A stretch of 34,568 nucleotides of DNA from JAUPVO01 sp964420875 (GCA_964420875.1 CAYQUK010000006.1:1-34568); one strand, 5' to 3'. Positions 1-8,500 are shown, counted from the stretch's first letter. Translations and numbers: made by a program. Notes: a model not told the origin generated them from the letters alone.

Positions 1-1314
1 TCCGTCAACTACGATCTCGCTGACGAACGTGCTGAGCTGGACTTTGTTTTTGGTCGCCTTCCCGTCAAATGGCAAGCTTTCGACTATGACAATCCAGATC
101 ACGCGGAAGCAGTCGCAAGGTTGGCAAGCCATCACGTCCTGTGGAAAAAGGCCGGCGACGCTGACTCGCAGTTCCTGGCTGGCGTCCCCGCCAATCTGAT
201 CAAGCGAGAAAAATCTGGAAAGAAGGAAGAAGTATTCCTTATCTCTAAGTTCGCGACACAGTTCGAAGGCCTCACAGCCGGAGATACTGCATTGATGATT
301 CTCGGTGGATCTGGTGACGCACTTGCGTATGCATTGTCGCGCCGTGGCGAGACGATCAATGCAAATCTGCATCGTTTGTCGGGTCATGCGCTCAAGGCTG
401 CTCGTGGTGATAAGCCATCCGACCAGACTGAGCGTGACCAGAGTGAACTTGAAACATTGGTCTCACTTTGGGCTACGGCTCCAAAAAGCTTCAGTCTTTG
501 CGACGCAGCAGATCGTCAACGTATTCGTGTTGGCATCTGTTACTCCGCATTCAAAGAGGCTCAGGCCGCTCGCATGGCATGTGCTGCGCGTTTGCGTCAG
601 CAGACTATCGGACGAGTATTCATGTCCGATGACGGCCTGTATCCTGAGGGTCAAATCGACCTCTGGTTCAAACAGACCAAGGGGAACGATGTGTTGCTCG
701 ATTCGTTCATCACTGCTGAGACGCGAGCAAAAGCAGCTCTTGAAAAAGCTGTACAGGCGTGTCGTGTGTGGTTAGTATTCGAACCTATCGTCGGAGTTGG
801 TCCGTCAATTGCTGGTGCACTCATCGCCTCAATTGGTGATGTGCGTCGCTTTGCAAATGCGAAGATGGACGAGAGCAAGTTGGTTGCATTTTGCGGCCTG
901 CATGCGCTCAAGCCAGACGGCACAAAATTCCAACCAGGCGACACACCGCTGGGAGGCATCATGGCTCGTCGGCGTGTTGGTCAGCTTTCAAATTGGAAGC
1001 CACAGGCAAAGCAGGCTCTGTTCTCCCTTGGTGATCAGTTCAACAGACGTCCCGAGACAGAGTGGGGCAAGAAGCTACTCGAAAACAAGAAAAGTCTTCG
1101 TCTTGCGCATCCAGAAGTGGTGTTGAGCGAAAAAGGCAAGAAACGCTATACCGACGGACATATTCACAAGATGGCCATCTGGAAAACGTTGCGGCAGTTC
1201 TTGCGATTCCTCTGTGCCGAGTGGAACGAGCTGGAGTCGCCAGGTTGGAAGGCCAAACGATTCGAGTTGCTCCGTATTCGCTTCGAAGAGCGTCAGGCAC
1301 TCAAGGCAGCATAA
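1..1314 (+). CDS. Divergent IS110/IS116/IS902-type transposase-like protein, 5' end outside window
   Basis: The reading frame is open from base 1 to the TAA at 1312-1314, so the true start lies upstream; the TTG at 121 is only an internal codon. The C-terminal part resembles the Transposase_20 domain of IS110-family enzymes: FEPIVGVGPSIAGALIASIG, then VRRFANAKMDESKLVAFCGL, as in the usual G(I/V)GP..A..L...GD..RF......FxGL. The middle has the helical stretch typical between the DEDD RuvC-like domain and Transposase_20. The position where IS110 enzymes carry the catalytic Ser (an SG pair after the GL..P motif) reads PDG, and the Glu of the usual EaTG motif appears to be Gly (LGGSG). The gene is visibly GC-richer than its neighbours (31 of 60 bases in 601-660). 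It is followed directly by a structured RNA array and a terminator. It could be an active divergent transposase, or a domesticated RNA-guided DNA-binding protein. The family call is fairly sure, the activity is not. Confidence 0.65.
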   Translation, partial: SVNYDLADERAELDFVFGRLPVKWQAFDYDNPDHAEAVARLASHHVLWKKAGDADSQFLAGVPANLIKREKSGKKEEVFLISKFATQFEGLTAGDTALMILGGSGDALAYALSRRGETINANLHRLSGHALKAARGDKPSDQTERDQSELETLVSLWATAPKSFSLCDAADRQRIRVGICYSAFKEAQAARMACAARLRQQTIGRVFMSDDGLYPEGQIDLWFKQTKGNDVLLDSFITAETRAKAALEKAVQACRVWLVFEPIVGVGPSIAGALIASIGDVRRFANAKMDESKLVAFCGLHALKPDGTKFQPGDTPLGGIMARRRVGQLSNWKPQAKQALFSLGDQFNRRPETEWGKKLLENKKSLRLAHPEVVLSEKGKKRYTDGHIHKMAIWKTLRQFLRFLCAEWNELESPGWKAKRFELLRIRFEERQALKAA

Positions 1315-1343
1315 CGGCTGTCTGGTTAGTTCTTTAACATTAT

Positions 1344-1376
1344 GATAGGCTTGGGGTGGAAACACCCCTGCTTATC
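1344..1376 (+). other. GAAA-capped RNA hairpin just after the transposase-like gene
   Basis: GGGGTG (1353-1358), GAAA (1359-1362) and CACCCC (1363-1368) form a 6-bp stem with a GNRA tetraloop. It extends through GATAGGC (1344-1350) with GCTTATC (1370-1376), 7 bp with one G-U pair. Pyrimidine-rich sequence follows. It could be a weak terminator, a 3'-end stabiliser, or the first element of the structured RNA that continues to 1887. Confidence 0.6.
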
Positions 1377-1417
1377 CTTTCTTTTAAGTATTAAATTATT
1401 TCATTTAGTTTTTAAAA

Positions 1418-1480
1418 GAGAGGGTCAGGATTTTACGATGTCTAACACTTTTGTGTTTCGAGACGAAATACCCCCCTCTC
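1418..1480 (+). repeat. Hairpin unit A of the array
   Basis: Outer stem GAGAGGG (1418-1424) with CCCTCTC (1474-1480). Inner hairpin GTCT AACAC (1440-1448), TTTT loop, GTGTT (1453-1457), a TCG bulge and AGAC (1461-1464). It has the largest loop of the seven (49 bases). Confidence 0.7.
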
Positions 1481-1494
1481 ACCCGTTCTTTGAT

Positions 1495-1557
1495 TTTGTG
1501 CGAATGAGTTACGTTTTGTTGTCTATTTGACCTAGTTTACACTCTCATTCGTGCAAA
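1495..1557 (+). repeat. Hairpin unit B of the array
   Basis: Outer stem TTTGTGCGAATGAG (1495-1508) with CTCATTCGTGCAAA (1544-1557): 14 bp including two G-U pairs. The 35-base loop has GTC (1521-1523) and GAC (1529-1531) at its centre, 12 bases from each stem end. Confidence 0.8.
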
Positions 1558-1562
1558 CCTTT

Positions 1563-1617
1563 TTGGGAGGAATTCGTTACGCCTGTCTTTTAGACTCGAA
1601 TCATGTTCTCCTCCCAA
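1563..1617 (+). repeat. Hairpin unit C of the array
   Basis: Perfect 9-bp outer stem TTGGGAGGA (1563-1571) with TCCTCCCAA (1609-1617). The 37-base loop has a central GTCT-TTT-AGAC hairpin (1585-1595), 13 bases from each stem. ATTCG (1572-1576) can also pair with CGAAT (1597-1601). Confidence 0.8.
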
Positions 1618-1623
1618 CCCCTT

Positions 1624-1677
1624 TCGTGTGAATTCCCCGAGTTTGTCTCCTGAGATTTTCCGTCGTTTTTCACACGA
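1624..1677 (+). repeat. Hairpin unit D of the array
   Basis: Perfect 9-bp outer stem TCGTGTGAA (1624-1632) with TTCACACGA (1669-1677). The 36-base loop has a central TCTC-CT-GAGA hairpin (1646-1655), 13 bases from each stem end. Confidence 0.8.
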
Positions 1678-1683
1678 TCCTCT

Positions 1684-1739
1684 TTCTTGCGAGTCATTCA
1701 CGTGTGTCTTTTAAGATTAGTAGGCGTGTTTCGCAAGAA
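1684..1739 (+). repeat. Hairpin unit E of the array
   Basis: Perfect 9-bp outer stem TTCTTGCGA (1684-1692) with TCGCAAGAA (1731-1739). The 38-base loop has a central TCTT-TT-AAGA hairpin (1707-1716), 14 bases from each stem. CACG (1699-1702) can pair with CGTG (1725-1728). Confidence 0.8.
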
Positions 1740-1770
1740 TTCAATTCAATTAAAAAAGTTCTTTTCGATT

Positions 1771-1827
1771 TTGATGAGATTAGGCGGCCTCTAACGCTTG
1801 TCGTTTTTAGTCAAGATATCTCAGCAA
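1771..1827 (+). repeat. Hairpin unit F of the array
   Basis: Outer stem TTGATGAGAT (1771-1780) with ATCTCAGCAA (1818-1827), 9 of 10 positions paired. The 37-base loop contains CTTG (1797-1800) opposite CAAG (1812-1815) and the GTCG core at 1800. The inner hairpin is off-centre, unlike B-E. A 31-base AT-rich spacer separates it from unit E. Confidence 0.6.
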
Positions 1828-1837
1828 CTTCTACTTA

Positions 1838-1887
1838 TGGATGAATTGACAATGTTTGTCGTCAGACTACGAGTAATATTTCATCCA
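1838..1887 (+). repeat. Hairpin unit G of the array
   Basis: Outer stem TGGATGAA (1838-1845) with TTCATCCA (1880-1887). The 34-base loop holds GTTTG-TCGT-CAGAC (1854-1867, one G-U pair) with the GTCG core. It is immediately followed by the terminator. Confidence 0.7.
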
Positions 1888-1911
1888 AACCCCGCCTCGC
1901 GGGGTTTTTTT
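1888..1911 (+). terminator. Strong intrinsic terminator of the transposase-like gene and hairpin array
   Basis: AACCCCGC (1888-1895), CTC loop, GCGGGGTT (1899-1906), then a T run to 1911. The T run follows the hairpin only on the + strand, so it ends transcripts crossing the array. It touches the stop codon of the convergent minus-strand gene. Confidence 0.92.
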
Positions 1912-3631
1912 ATTTCCTTAGTTCATCTAATTTACTTTCTATATCATTTTCTGTGGTCTCTAGACGCTTTTTGAATTTCTTTAGCATGAGTGTCTCCTCT
2001 TTTGTTAGCTCGCGTTTCTTTTGTGCTTTGACCAGTATAGAGTGGAACTCATCAGTATCCTCTTTCAATCCATTTATATTTTCCTCTACAGCATCTTGTA
2101 TCTCTTGTATTCTGTCTCTTACACGGCGTTTGAATCTAACGAATTGGATGAATGAGTACCACAATGTTGCGAATGCTGAGATAGCCGCTATCAGTACAAT
2201 AACAATTATTAGCACAACTGATAACCAGTTCATTGCGAACATGCCTATACGCACTAGGGCTATGTGCTCTACTACAACCACCTTTGTATCTGTGTACGCA
2301 CTAGCGTTACCTTTTTCATCTACGGCTTTTGCTTTTAATTCATATACACCTGTATCTATGTCACCTTTCCAATCCAGTCTCCATACACCATCCTCATCTG
2401 CAATTGTATTCTCGGTAAATGTTTTGCCTTCTCTATTTTTGAGTGTGACTTCTATTTTGTAATTTGCATATGTTGTACCAGCAGCATACAAATCACGACT
2501 ATTTTCTATATTTTTAGAATAGTCAGTTATTATTGGTGTGTCTATGGTTTTAACTGTGTACTCGAGAGTTGTCTGCGTTCTGTTGCCAGCTTTGTCAGCG
2601 ACATATATAGTCACAATGTGTTTACCTGGGGCCGATCTCGGCAAATTGTATTTGTTATTTGCGTCATATGGCAAATTCACTTCATTGCCGCCATCAATGC
2701 TGAAAGTTATCTGATCCAGTCCAGACATATTATCATTAGCCACTACTGTTATCTCTGGTGTCTGGCTGTATGTTGTTGCGCCGTCCGTTAGATTTGCAAC
2801 GAGAGAGTCTGGGGTTGTGCTGTCAACCTGGAATTTGAAATGAGATGTTGGTCCCCAGCCGTTCTCATTTTTAAACTGCACATGCATATAAAATACACCA
2901 TCATTATCAACAACAAAATTCTTTGAATTGATTGCTGGAGTGTATACCTTGCTTGGTGTTGCTATTGGATTGGTCCCGTACAGAGTGCTGACTGATGTTA
3001 CTCCACTAGGAACAGACCATTTAAATATAGCGTTTTTAGTGCTGTACCATTTGTTGCTATCTGGGTATGAGTTTGACACTATATTTGGCAGTAAGTTGTT
3101 TGTTTCCGTCTTTACTGGCTCAGTATTTGGTGTTGGTTTCGGCTCCACTACTTCCTCTGTGATGTTGTATGTGGCTGACCCCAATGTTCCGAGAACATTT
3201 GTTGCGTTGCCATCGTTGGATAATACCGATCCATCTACTAGTCTAATATTCGTCACCCCAGCAGATATGACTTTGAAATTGATAGTCAACACTTTGCCCT
3301 GCAGACCGCTAAATCCAGGGTTATACATCCCTCCTTCAAACGACACCGTGCCGGAGTTGTTAGAATATGTTGGCTCCTCGGCCCAGAGGTCTATGATTGA
3401 CCCTGATTTTGAAATAGAAGTGAGGGACAGTGTGTTGTTTGTAAAGGCTAGATTTGCTGACACAGCATTTACTGGCTCCTGATTATTAGAAATAAATACG
3501 TTTACAGATATAGTAGATCCTACTTTATAGTTGCCACTCGAGGGTGCCACTGTGATGTTCGCAGCATCAGCAATACTCACAATAGAGAGTATGAAAATTG
3601 AAATGACAGTATTGCGCAAAATATGCATCAT
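1910..3631 (-). CDS. Secreted, membrane-anchored cohesin-type protein with Ig-like domains and cytoplasmic coiled coil
   Basis: 573 residues. An N-terminal signal peptide (about 1-23, ending ADA before ANITV) leads into a cohesin-like domain (about 24-157) with the family traits ITV.P....V...I.V.V......V.......F, the DLW..EPTY motif and SFEGG. A P/T-rich linker and three Ig-like/bacterial Big-like segments follow (about 186-455). One is the D..SGLDQITFSIDGG..V type seen in surface adhesins. A transmembrane helix (about 465-497) anchors it, and a charged helical tail of about 75 residues stays in the cytoplasm. It resembles the cohesin-like protein at 14753 and may bind the dockerin at the end of the 11710 gene. 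The adjacent ATGs at 3631 and 3628 are both possible starts. The substrate or partner is not shown by sequence. Confidence 0.75.
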   Translation of the reverse strand: MMHILRNTVISIFILSIVSIADAANITVAPSSGNYKVGSTISVNVFISNNQEPVNAVSANLAFTNNTLSLTSISKSGSIIDLWAEEPTYSNNSGTVSFEGGMYNPGFSGLQGKVLTINFKVISAGVTNIRLVDGSVLSNDGNATNVLGTLGSATYNITEEVVEPKPTPNTEPVKTETNNLLPNIVSNSYPDSNKWYSTKNAIFKWSVPSGVTSVSTLYGTNPIATPSKVYTPAINSKNFVVDNDGVFYMHVQFKNENGWGPTSHFKFQVDSTTPDSLVANLTDGATTYSQTPEITVVANDNMSGLDQITFSIDGGNEVNLPYDANNKYNLPRSAPGKHIVTIYVADKAGNRTQTTLEYTVKTIDTPIITDYSKNIENSRDLYAAGTTYANYKIEVTLKNREGKTFTENTIADEDGVWRLDWKGDIDTGVYELKAKAVDEKGNASAYTDTKVVVVEHIALVRIGMFAMNWLSVVLIIVIVLIAAISAFATLWYSFIQFVRFKRRVRDRIQEIQDAVEENINGLKEDTDEFHSILVKAQKKRELTKEETLMLKKFKKRLETTENDIESKLDELRK

Positions 3632-3641
3632 GTTTAATAAC

Positions 3642-3647
3642 AGTATA
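3642..3647 (-). promoter_or_regulatory. -10 box for the cohesin-type gene
   Basis: TATACT on the minus strand, 10 bases before the ATG at 3631. No Shine-Dalgarno site is visible, so the leader would be only a few bases long. Confidence 0.55.
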
Positions 3648-3686
3648 TGTTATTAGTGGCAAATATATTTTTAGTTTTGAACAGAT

Positions 3687-3726
3687 AAAATAAAAATACT
3701 TCGCAAGTGCGAAGTATTTTTATTTT
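3687..3726. terminator. Bidirectional-looking intrinsic terminator after tatA
   Basis: Two perfectly complementary 19-base arms (3687-3705 and 3708-3726) with core ATACTTCGCA/TGCGAAGTAT, flanked by A and T runs on both sides. It ends the tatC-tatA transcript on the minus strand. Confidence 0.9.
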
Positions 3727-3733
3727 AAGAAGA

Positions 3734-3901
3734 TTATTTCTTTTTGATTACAGTATCATCGTCGGCTGCGCTGAATGCTCCACGAAGATGTCTGATAGCA
3801 TCAACAACGCTCTTTGCAAGTTTCGGTATTCTGTCTGCACCAAAGAGCAATACCAAGATAATTGCGATGATTATGAGTTCTCTAGTTCCTATTCCAAACA
3901 T
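3734..3901 (-). CDS. tatA: Sec-independent translocase pore protein TatA/TatE type
   Basis: 55 residues. It begins MFGIGTRELIIIAIILVLLF, followed by GADRIPKLAKSVVDAIRHLR. This is the TatA/B pattern: a short N-terminal helix with a conserved Glu (GTRELI), the FG hinge, the RIPKLAKS start of the amphipathic helix, and a charged tail ending in KKK. TatA oligomers form the protein-conducting element of the twin-arginine pathway together with TatC. The start codon at 3901-3899 lies inside the end of tatC (20-base overlap), which suggests translational coupling. The length is short for TatB, so a combined TatA role in a minimal TatAC system is likely. No separate tatB is present. Confidence 0.88.
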   Translation of the reverse strand: MFGIGTRELIIIAIILVLLFGADRIPKLAKSVVDAIRHLRGAFSAADDDTVIKKK

Positions 3902-4613
3902 AATGTTTTTTATTATTTAATAACAATGTCATTTCATAAAGACCGACTAATGGCACTGACATTAGTATTAATGATATACCGTCTGTCGGTGGAAGTAAAG
4001 ATGCGAATATCACAATCGCTGCCATTGCTACACGTCTATTCTTTTTTAAATAATTTAGGTCTATTACACCTAAACGTATCAAAAAGCTTAGTATTATTGG
4101 GAATTCAAAGAGTATTCCGAGCAATGACGCTGTTAAAAATATCTGAGAGAAAAACATACTTATGTCCCATATGTTGGCTATACCTAGACTTATATTGACT
4201 TGAGCCAAAAATGTTAGACCGTAATAAAAAAGTATCACCCCGTATATGAACCCTGTAATAAATAGCCCGATACTGATGGGTACTGCTAAAAATATCTTGG
4301 TTTTCTCTTTTCTGGTTAATCCTGGAGAAACAAATGAGAACAATGTGTATGCGATATATGGGAAAACTATTACAGATGCAATAAAGAACCCACAATCCAT
4401 AGCCAAGTCAGCAAATTGAAACGGCGAAGTGGTGGCGATTGTTACCCCCTGCACGTCTAGTAGTAATAATGCGTGTTTGATTATAAATGAAGTAGATAAA
4501 AATCCAGCGACAAACAAAACACAAAAAAGTATTATCGCCTTGTATACCCTACGATGTAAATCCTCAAGAAACGGCATGTACTCTGCTGCTTTTACCTCCA
4601 ATTCTTCTAACAT
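3882..4613 (-). CDS. tatC: Twin-arginine translocase subunit TatC
   Basis: 243 residues, the usual TatC length, with about six hydrophobic segments. The N-terminal region YMPFLEDLHRRVYKAIILF matches the TatC signature (FL.HL.ELR.R). A mid-protein FVSPGLTRKEKTKIF matches the F..PGL...Er. loop, and LFEFPIILSFLIRLGVI corresponds to the conserved FE.P.....L...G. segment. TatC recognises twin-arginine signal peptides in the membrane. It starts at the ATG at 4613, 7 bases after a TATACT box, so it probably has its own leaderless promoter although it lies 29 bases after the upstream operon. It stops with TAG. A Tat-like signal in the protein at 10648-11571 gives it a plausible local substrate. Confidence 0.93.
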   Translation of the reverse strand: MLEELEVKAAEYMPFLEDLHRRVYKAIILFCVLFVAGFLSTSFIIKHALLLLDVQGVTIATTSPFQFADLAMDCGFFIASVIVFPYIAYTLFSFVSPGLTRKEKTKIFLAVPISIGLFITGFIYGVILFYYGLTFLAQVNISLGIANIWDISMFFSQIFLTASLLGILFEFPIILSFLIRLGVIDLNYLKKNRRVAMAAIVIFASLLPPTDGISLILMSVPLVGLYEMTLLLNNKKHYVWNRN

Positions 4614-4620
4614 GTTTACG

Positions 4621-4626
4621 AGTATA
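4621..4626 (-). promoter_or_regulatory. -10 box for tatC
   Basis: TATACT on the minus strand, 7 bases (CGTAAAC) before the ATG. The spacing puts the transcription start at or next to the start codon. Confidence 0.6.
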
Positions 4627-4642
4627 ACTTTATATCAGTTAA

Positions 4643-5557
4643 TTATAAAGTTGGCTCTGTGGTGGTAGTATCACTTGTTGTCGAGGTCGTTGTTTCGAGT
4701 ATTCCTGGCGTGGTGGTCGATATTTCTGGTATTAGTTCAGGTGTTGTGGTTGCTGTGTCTATCGGTGGTTCAACTGGTGGAAGAGGTTCTGGTGTTGGTA
4801 TTATTGTTGGGGCTGGTTCAGGGGCCTGTGGAGTCGGCGTTACGACAGGTGTCTCTATTATCGGTTGTGGTGCTGGCTCAGGTATTGTGACAGGTATGAT
4901 CACGGGCTCTAGTGCTACACCAGATATGCGATGTCTGTTTAGCCATTCTGCTACCGCAGTTACTCCGTCTTGCCAAGAGGTATAGGCTCTCTCTTCTATA
5001 CCAGTGTTGCCAACATTGCCCGGATTAAAAGTCCTAGCCGCTACCCCCAATGTTCCAAATGCAGAATCATTTTGCATTATTGCTATCAATAGTGGCACGT
5101 CAACTGTGTACATAGTAGCTGATCTGATCACCATATCCCCCTTAACTGGTGATGTGGGGGCTAGATTTTGTATATATCGATCTATATCGTCAGCTGATGA
5201 AAAGCTTGGCATAGCATTTACTATTGATTGGATTTTGGTCTCATGCAAAGCGTCCGTTGCATATGCTGATATGTCATAGCCATTAATAAATGCTGAAGCT
5301 GATGGACCTTGGGTTTGATTTTGAGAAGCTTGTATACCAGAAGCCACTACTTCTGCTGGGGTAGTGTTGATATTCGCAGCGGCAGCTGATATATCCTGAA
5401 GCATTGCCAGCTGTGCAAAAGTATTTTGTGTTTCGAGAAGGTCTTGGTCTATAGTGTTTACTTGGTTTATATCACCAACAGCAAATGCCTGACTCTTTGC
5501 GTTGTTCAGCATTGTGATTTTATTTTGAAGCATCTGTATGAGATATTGTATGTTCAT
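4643..5557 (-). CDS. Lysozyme/glucosaminidase-like protein with P/T-rich tail, no signal peptide
   Basis: 304 residues. The N-terminal part (about 1-75) is helical and Q/N-rich. The middle (about 100-210) resembles the glucosaminidase-like domain found in CPR surface proteins: VPLLIAIMQNDSAFGT, then ARTFNPGNVGNTG and YTSWQDGVTAVAEWL. Residues about 215-304 are a Pro/Thr/Glu-rich tail typical of cell-wall linkers. Enzymes of this fold normally have a catalytic Glu in the E-S-x-x-G position; here the stretch reads NDSAFG, so Asp may replace it or the domain may only bind glycan. No signal peptide is visible. It starts 5 bases after the 1693-residue gene, so it is the third gene of that operon. 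Alternatively it is a phage-type tail lysin. Confidence 0.6.
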   Translation of the reverse strand: MNIQYLIQMLQNKITMLNNAKSQAFAVGDINQVNTIDQDLLETQNTFAQLAMLQDISAAAANINTTPAEVVASGIQASQNQTQGPSASAFINGYDISAYATDALHETKIQSIVNAMPSFSSADDIDRYIQNLAPTSPVKGDMVIRSATMYTVDVPLLIAIMQNDSAFGTLGVAARTFNPGNVGNTGIEERAYTSWQDGVTAVAEWLNRHRISGVALEPVIIPVTIPEPAPQPIIETPVVTPTPQAPEPAPTIIPTPEPLPPVEPPIDTATTTPELIPEISTTTPGILETTTSTTSDTTTTEPTL

Positions 5558-5562
5558 ATATT

Positions 5563-8500
5563 TTAATAGAATAATAGTTGTCTAAAACATTCGGTGTTAC
5601 TGTGTCTATTTAGCCACAAGTACCTGAGACCATCCTCTGTTTCAAATATCTCCATACGATTACCCACTATTGCGGTACCTGGTAAATATGGATACATACC
5701 CGCTGGGTGTATGGCGTTGCTTTCCAAGTCTATATAATACACGCGTTGAGTAACTTGCACTGTGAAGTATATCCTGTCTACCCCATCATAGGCGTACATA
5801 GCTCCAGTGTTTAGTGTTTCGTATGTTGGCGTAGCTGTCATAAATTCCCATTTGTCTGTAGTCAGATTTAATCTATCAAAACCTGGTAAGTTTCCACCAC
5901 GTGCCTGGTAAAGATATTTCCCAGCAGTATCCGCGTTTGTTGTTCCAAAGTTCCAAAGCAATGCAGTACCAGCACCACGTATTACCGGTTGCTGTAATAT
6001 CGCATAACCATTCGTACCGTGCACAGGAGCTGTACCAATTGTTAAAAATGTTAAAGTGTTGTGTGTGTTCGCGGTTATTATGGCCTCCACATTGTTTATT
6101 GCTGTACCGCTTATCAAACGCACACGTCTTCCAAGCCATTGATTTGTAGACCAGAAGCTCGCTTGTACTGTGGCATTTTGAAGTGGAACTGTTGGTGTCG
6201 ATGATATTGTAAATGTGTTTGTACCAGTGATGCTTACGACTGTTACTGGTGTAAAGTTAACCCCACCATTCAATACAAATGCACCGGTTGATAGTACTGA
6301 AGGTGACATGTTGGTAGTTGATGTCACTGCGAGCCTCATACCTGGTGCCAAGTTTGTAAGTGGATACCCTGTAACTGTCACAGTATTACCAGAGCTGGAT
6401 GCTGTGGCGGCAAATGAAAATGTTCCGGTTGTGCCAGATCCTCCAAAGTTGTTAGACAAGGTTAGCGTCGTTCCAGATACGGATGATATGGTTGTTCCCA
6501 GTGGTAATGTCAAAGTACCAAGAGTTATCGCAACAGTCATACCCGGGAGTATTCCATTCATTGATCCTGTTATAACCACTGTTGGATTGCCGACTGTCAC
6601 AGTGGTCCCAGTGATACCCGTTATCGGCGCTGGCATTATCCAGCTTTTTGTTATGTCTTGTATTTGTGTTACAAGTTGAGCTCCTTGCACCAAACCAGAG
6701 TCCTGATTGCCAAGAATATTCCCTACTGCCATCGTAGCTGGGGTGGTTATCACATATCTAGACACACCTTGTACAGGCGCTGCAGAGTGTGCGGCTGCAA
6801 ATATTAAGGTGTTAGCTGTGTTTGCTATTATGTATGCTGTTAAAATTGTTGGTTGTATCGGCGCTGTCGCATTTGATAGTTGGGTGGAATTATAAGTGAC
6901 TTGGCAACCTGCCCATTGGTTCGCTACCCAATTTTTTGTAGCGTCACAAAGGGTTGTTGTTGTCTGTCCATACACAAACATAGCAGCAGATGGAGACGCT
7001 ACGGCATATACATACTGGGTGGCAGGTGTACCCACAGCCGGAGTCATAACTGTTATGGCGGCAGAAATATTATTGTTTGAAGCACTGTACCCCTGATCTC
7101 CCTTATGAGTTACTGTTTGTCCTGTTTTTAGATTAAAACTGTTTACAGTTGTTACCATTTGATTTAAGGTTGCTATACCTATTTGGCATTGAGTAGTTGC
7201 AGTGGTTGTGGTTGAGTTAGCATAGGTAACATTTGTCCCTGGAGTACCACCTGTTACTTGATACACTCCGTTATATGTTCCAGGAGCAGCGCCTGTAACA
7301 GTTATCCACGAACCAACTGGGAATACTGTGTTTGATGTTGTCACTGTCACAGTACCGGCTGATCCATTCATTGCAGTTGATGCTTGAGGAGTTTTTTGTG
7401 CTACACCAAGTGTTACGAGGCTTCCTACCGGGGTTACAGATACAAAAGCTACGGATGGCACTACTGTAATAACGGTTGCTCCACCAGAGAGGGCTACAGA
7501 TGGCGCAGTGTTAACTGTAAATGTTGTAGCATTTGTAATTGCTGTGACAACAGTACCTGCTGCAAATGTGCCAGTACCTGCCGTAACTGTTGGTATTGCT
7601 CCAACAGCTAGACCTACAGTATCGACGACTGTGATTGTTGTGCCAGAGCTTGTTGCTCCTGCTGCTGACTGATATCCACCAAATGTTGCTCCAGTTGTTC
7701 CAGAGGCACCACAAGATACAGTTTGTAAACCATTATAAGTAGATGGTACACATCCTGCTACTGTTAATGTTGTCGCAGCGCCAAAACGTGTCCAGTTACC
7801 ACCAGCTAGAGATCCGACTTCAAAGTTAACTGATGCTGCTTGAGCAACAGTCCCTTGTATAGTTATTGTTCCTGTTGCTGTGGTGCTGTAAAAAGAAACA
7901 GATCCAGGGCTAGAGTTTGTGACCTGCCATGTTCCATTATAAACAGTAGGCGTGACACCTGCTATTGTTATCCATGATCCAACTGGGAATACCCCGGACG
8001 CGACAGCCGTAGAATATGTTACCGTTGTAATATTTGAAGTATTTGACCCTCCTGTTGTCGCTACACCCGCTATTGCACCATAGCCACCAGATATTTTTAA
8101 TACTGGCACGCTTGATGATACTGCTATTGGCTCGTAACTTCCATATTGAGCAGAGACACCTCTTGCTACCCCTCTGTCTAATTGTCTACCTGTTGTAGTC
8201 ATGTCTGCATCTATGTTGTGTATAAATGTCGGAGCTTGTCCAGCGGTACTGAAATAATTTTTATCACTGTCCCCGTGTATAACATAGACCGAAGTATTAT
8301 CAGGTGCTACTGTCCAATTAGGATAAACCTTTAACGTATTGTATGGTGTGCCGGTTATTTGTGCGCCAGATGCAAGATTTATAGTCGGCGCTGCTGAGGC
8401 GATAAACACAGTGGAACTGATTATTTGTTTTACATATGTTCCAAATGCGAATGCTCCAGTCCCAGCGACGACATTTAGTATTTGATTTACAGCTAAATTG

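Larger units (their letters stand above)
1418..1887 (+). ncRNA. Tandem array of seven structured hairpin units, candidate multi-loop guide RNA
   Basis: Seven consecutive hairpins fill this non-coding stretch between the transposase-like gene and a terminator at 1888-1911. Outer stems are 7 bp (A), 14 bp (B), 9 bp (C, D, E), 9 of 10 (F) and 8 bp (G), each with a different sequence. Loop lengths are 49, 35, 37, 36, 38, 37 and 34 bases. Every loop carries GTCT or GTCG (at 1440, 1521, 1585, 1645, 1706, 1800, 1858) starting or flanking a small inner hairpin, often preceded by ACG. In B, C, D and E the inner hairpin sits at the exact centre, with 12-14 unpaired bases on each side. Short pyrimidine-rich linkers separate B/C, C/D and D/E. 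Different stem sequences with kept pairing act as covariation within the array. I see no internal promoter, so it is probably transcribed with the upstream gene. The guide-RNA role is inference. Confidence 0.75.

Noticed and set aside
1418..1887. The hairpin array as an integron attC array or a CRISPR array
   Set aside because: There are no constant direct repeats as in CRISPR, no GTTRRRY/RYYYAAC ends as in attC, no gene cassettes between units, and the outer stems differ in every unit.
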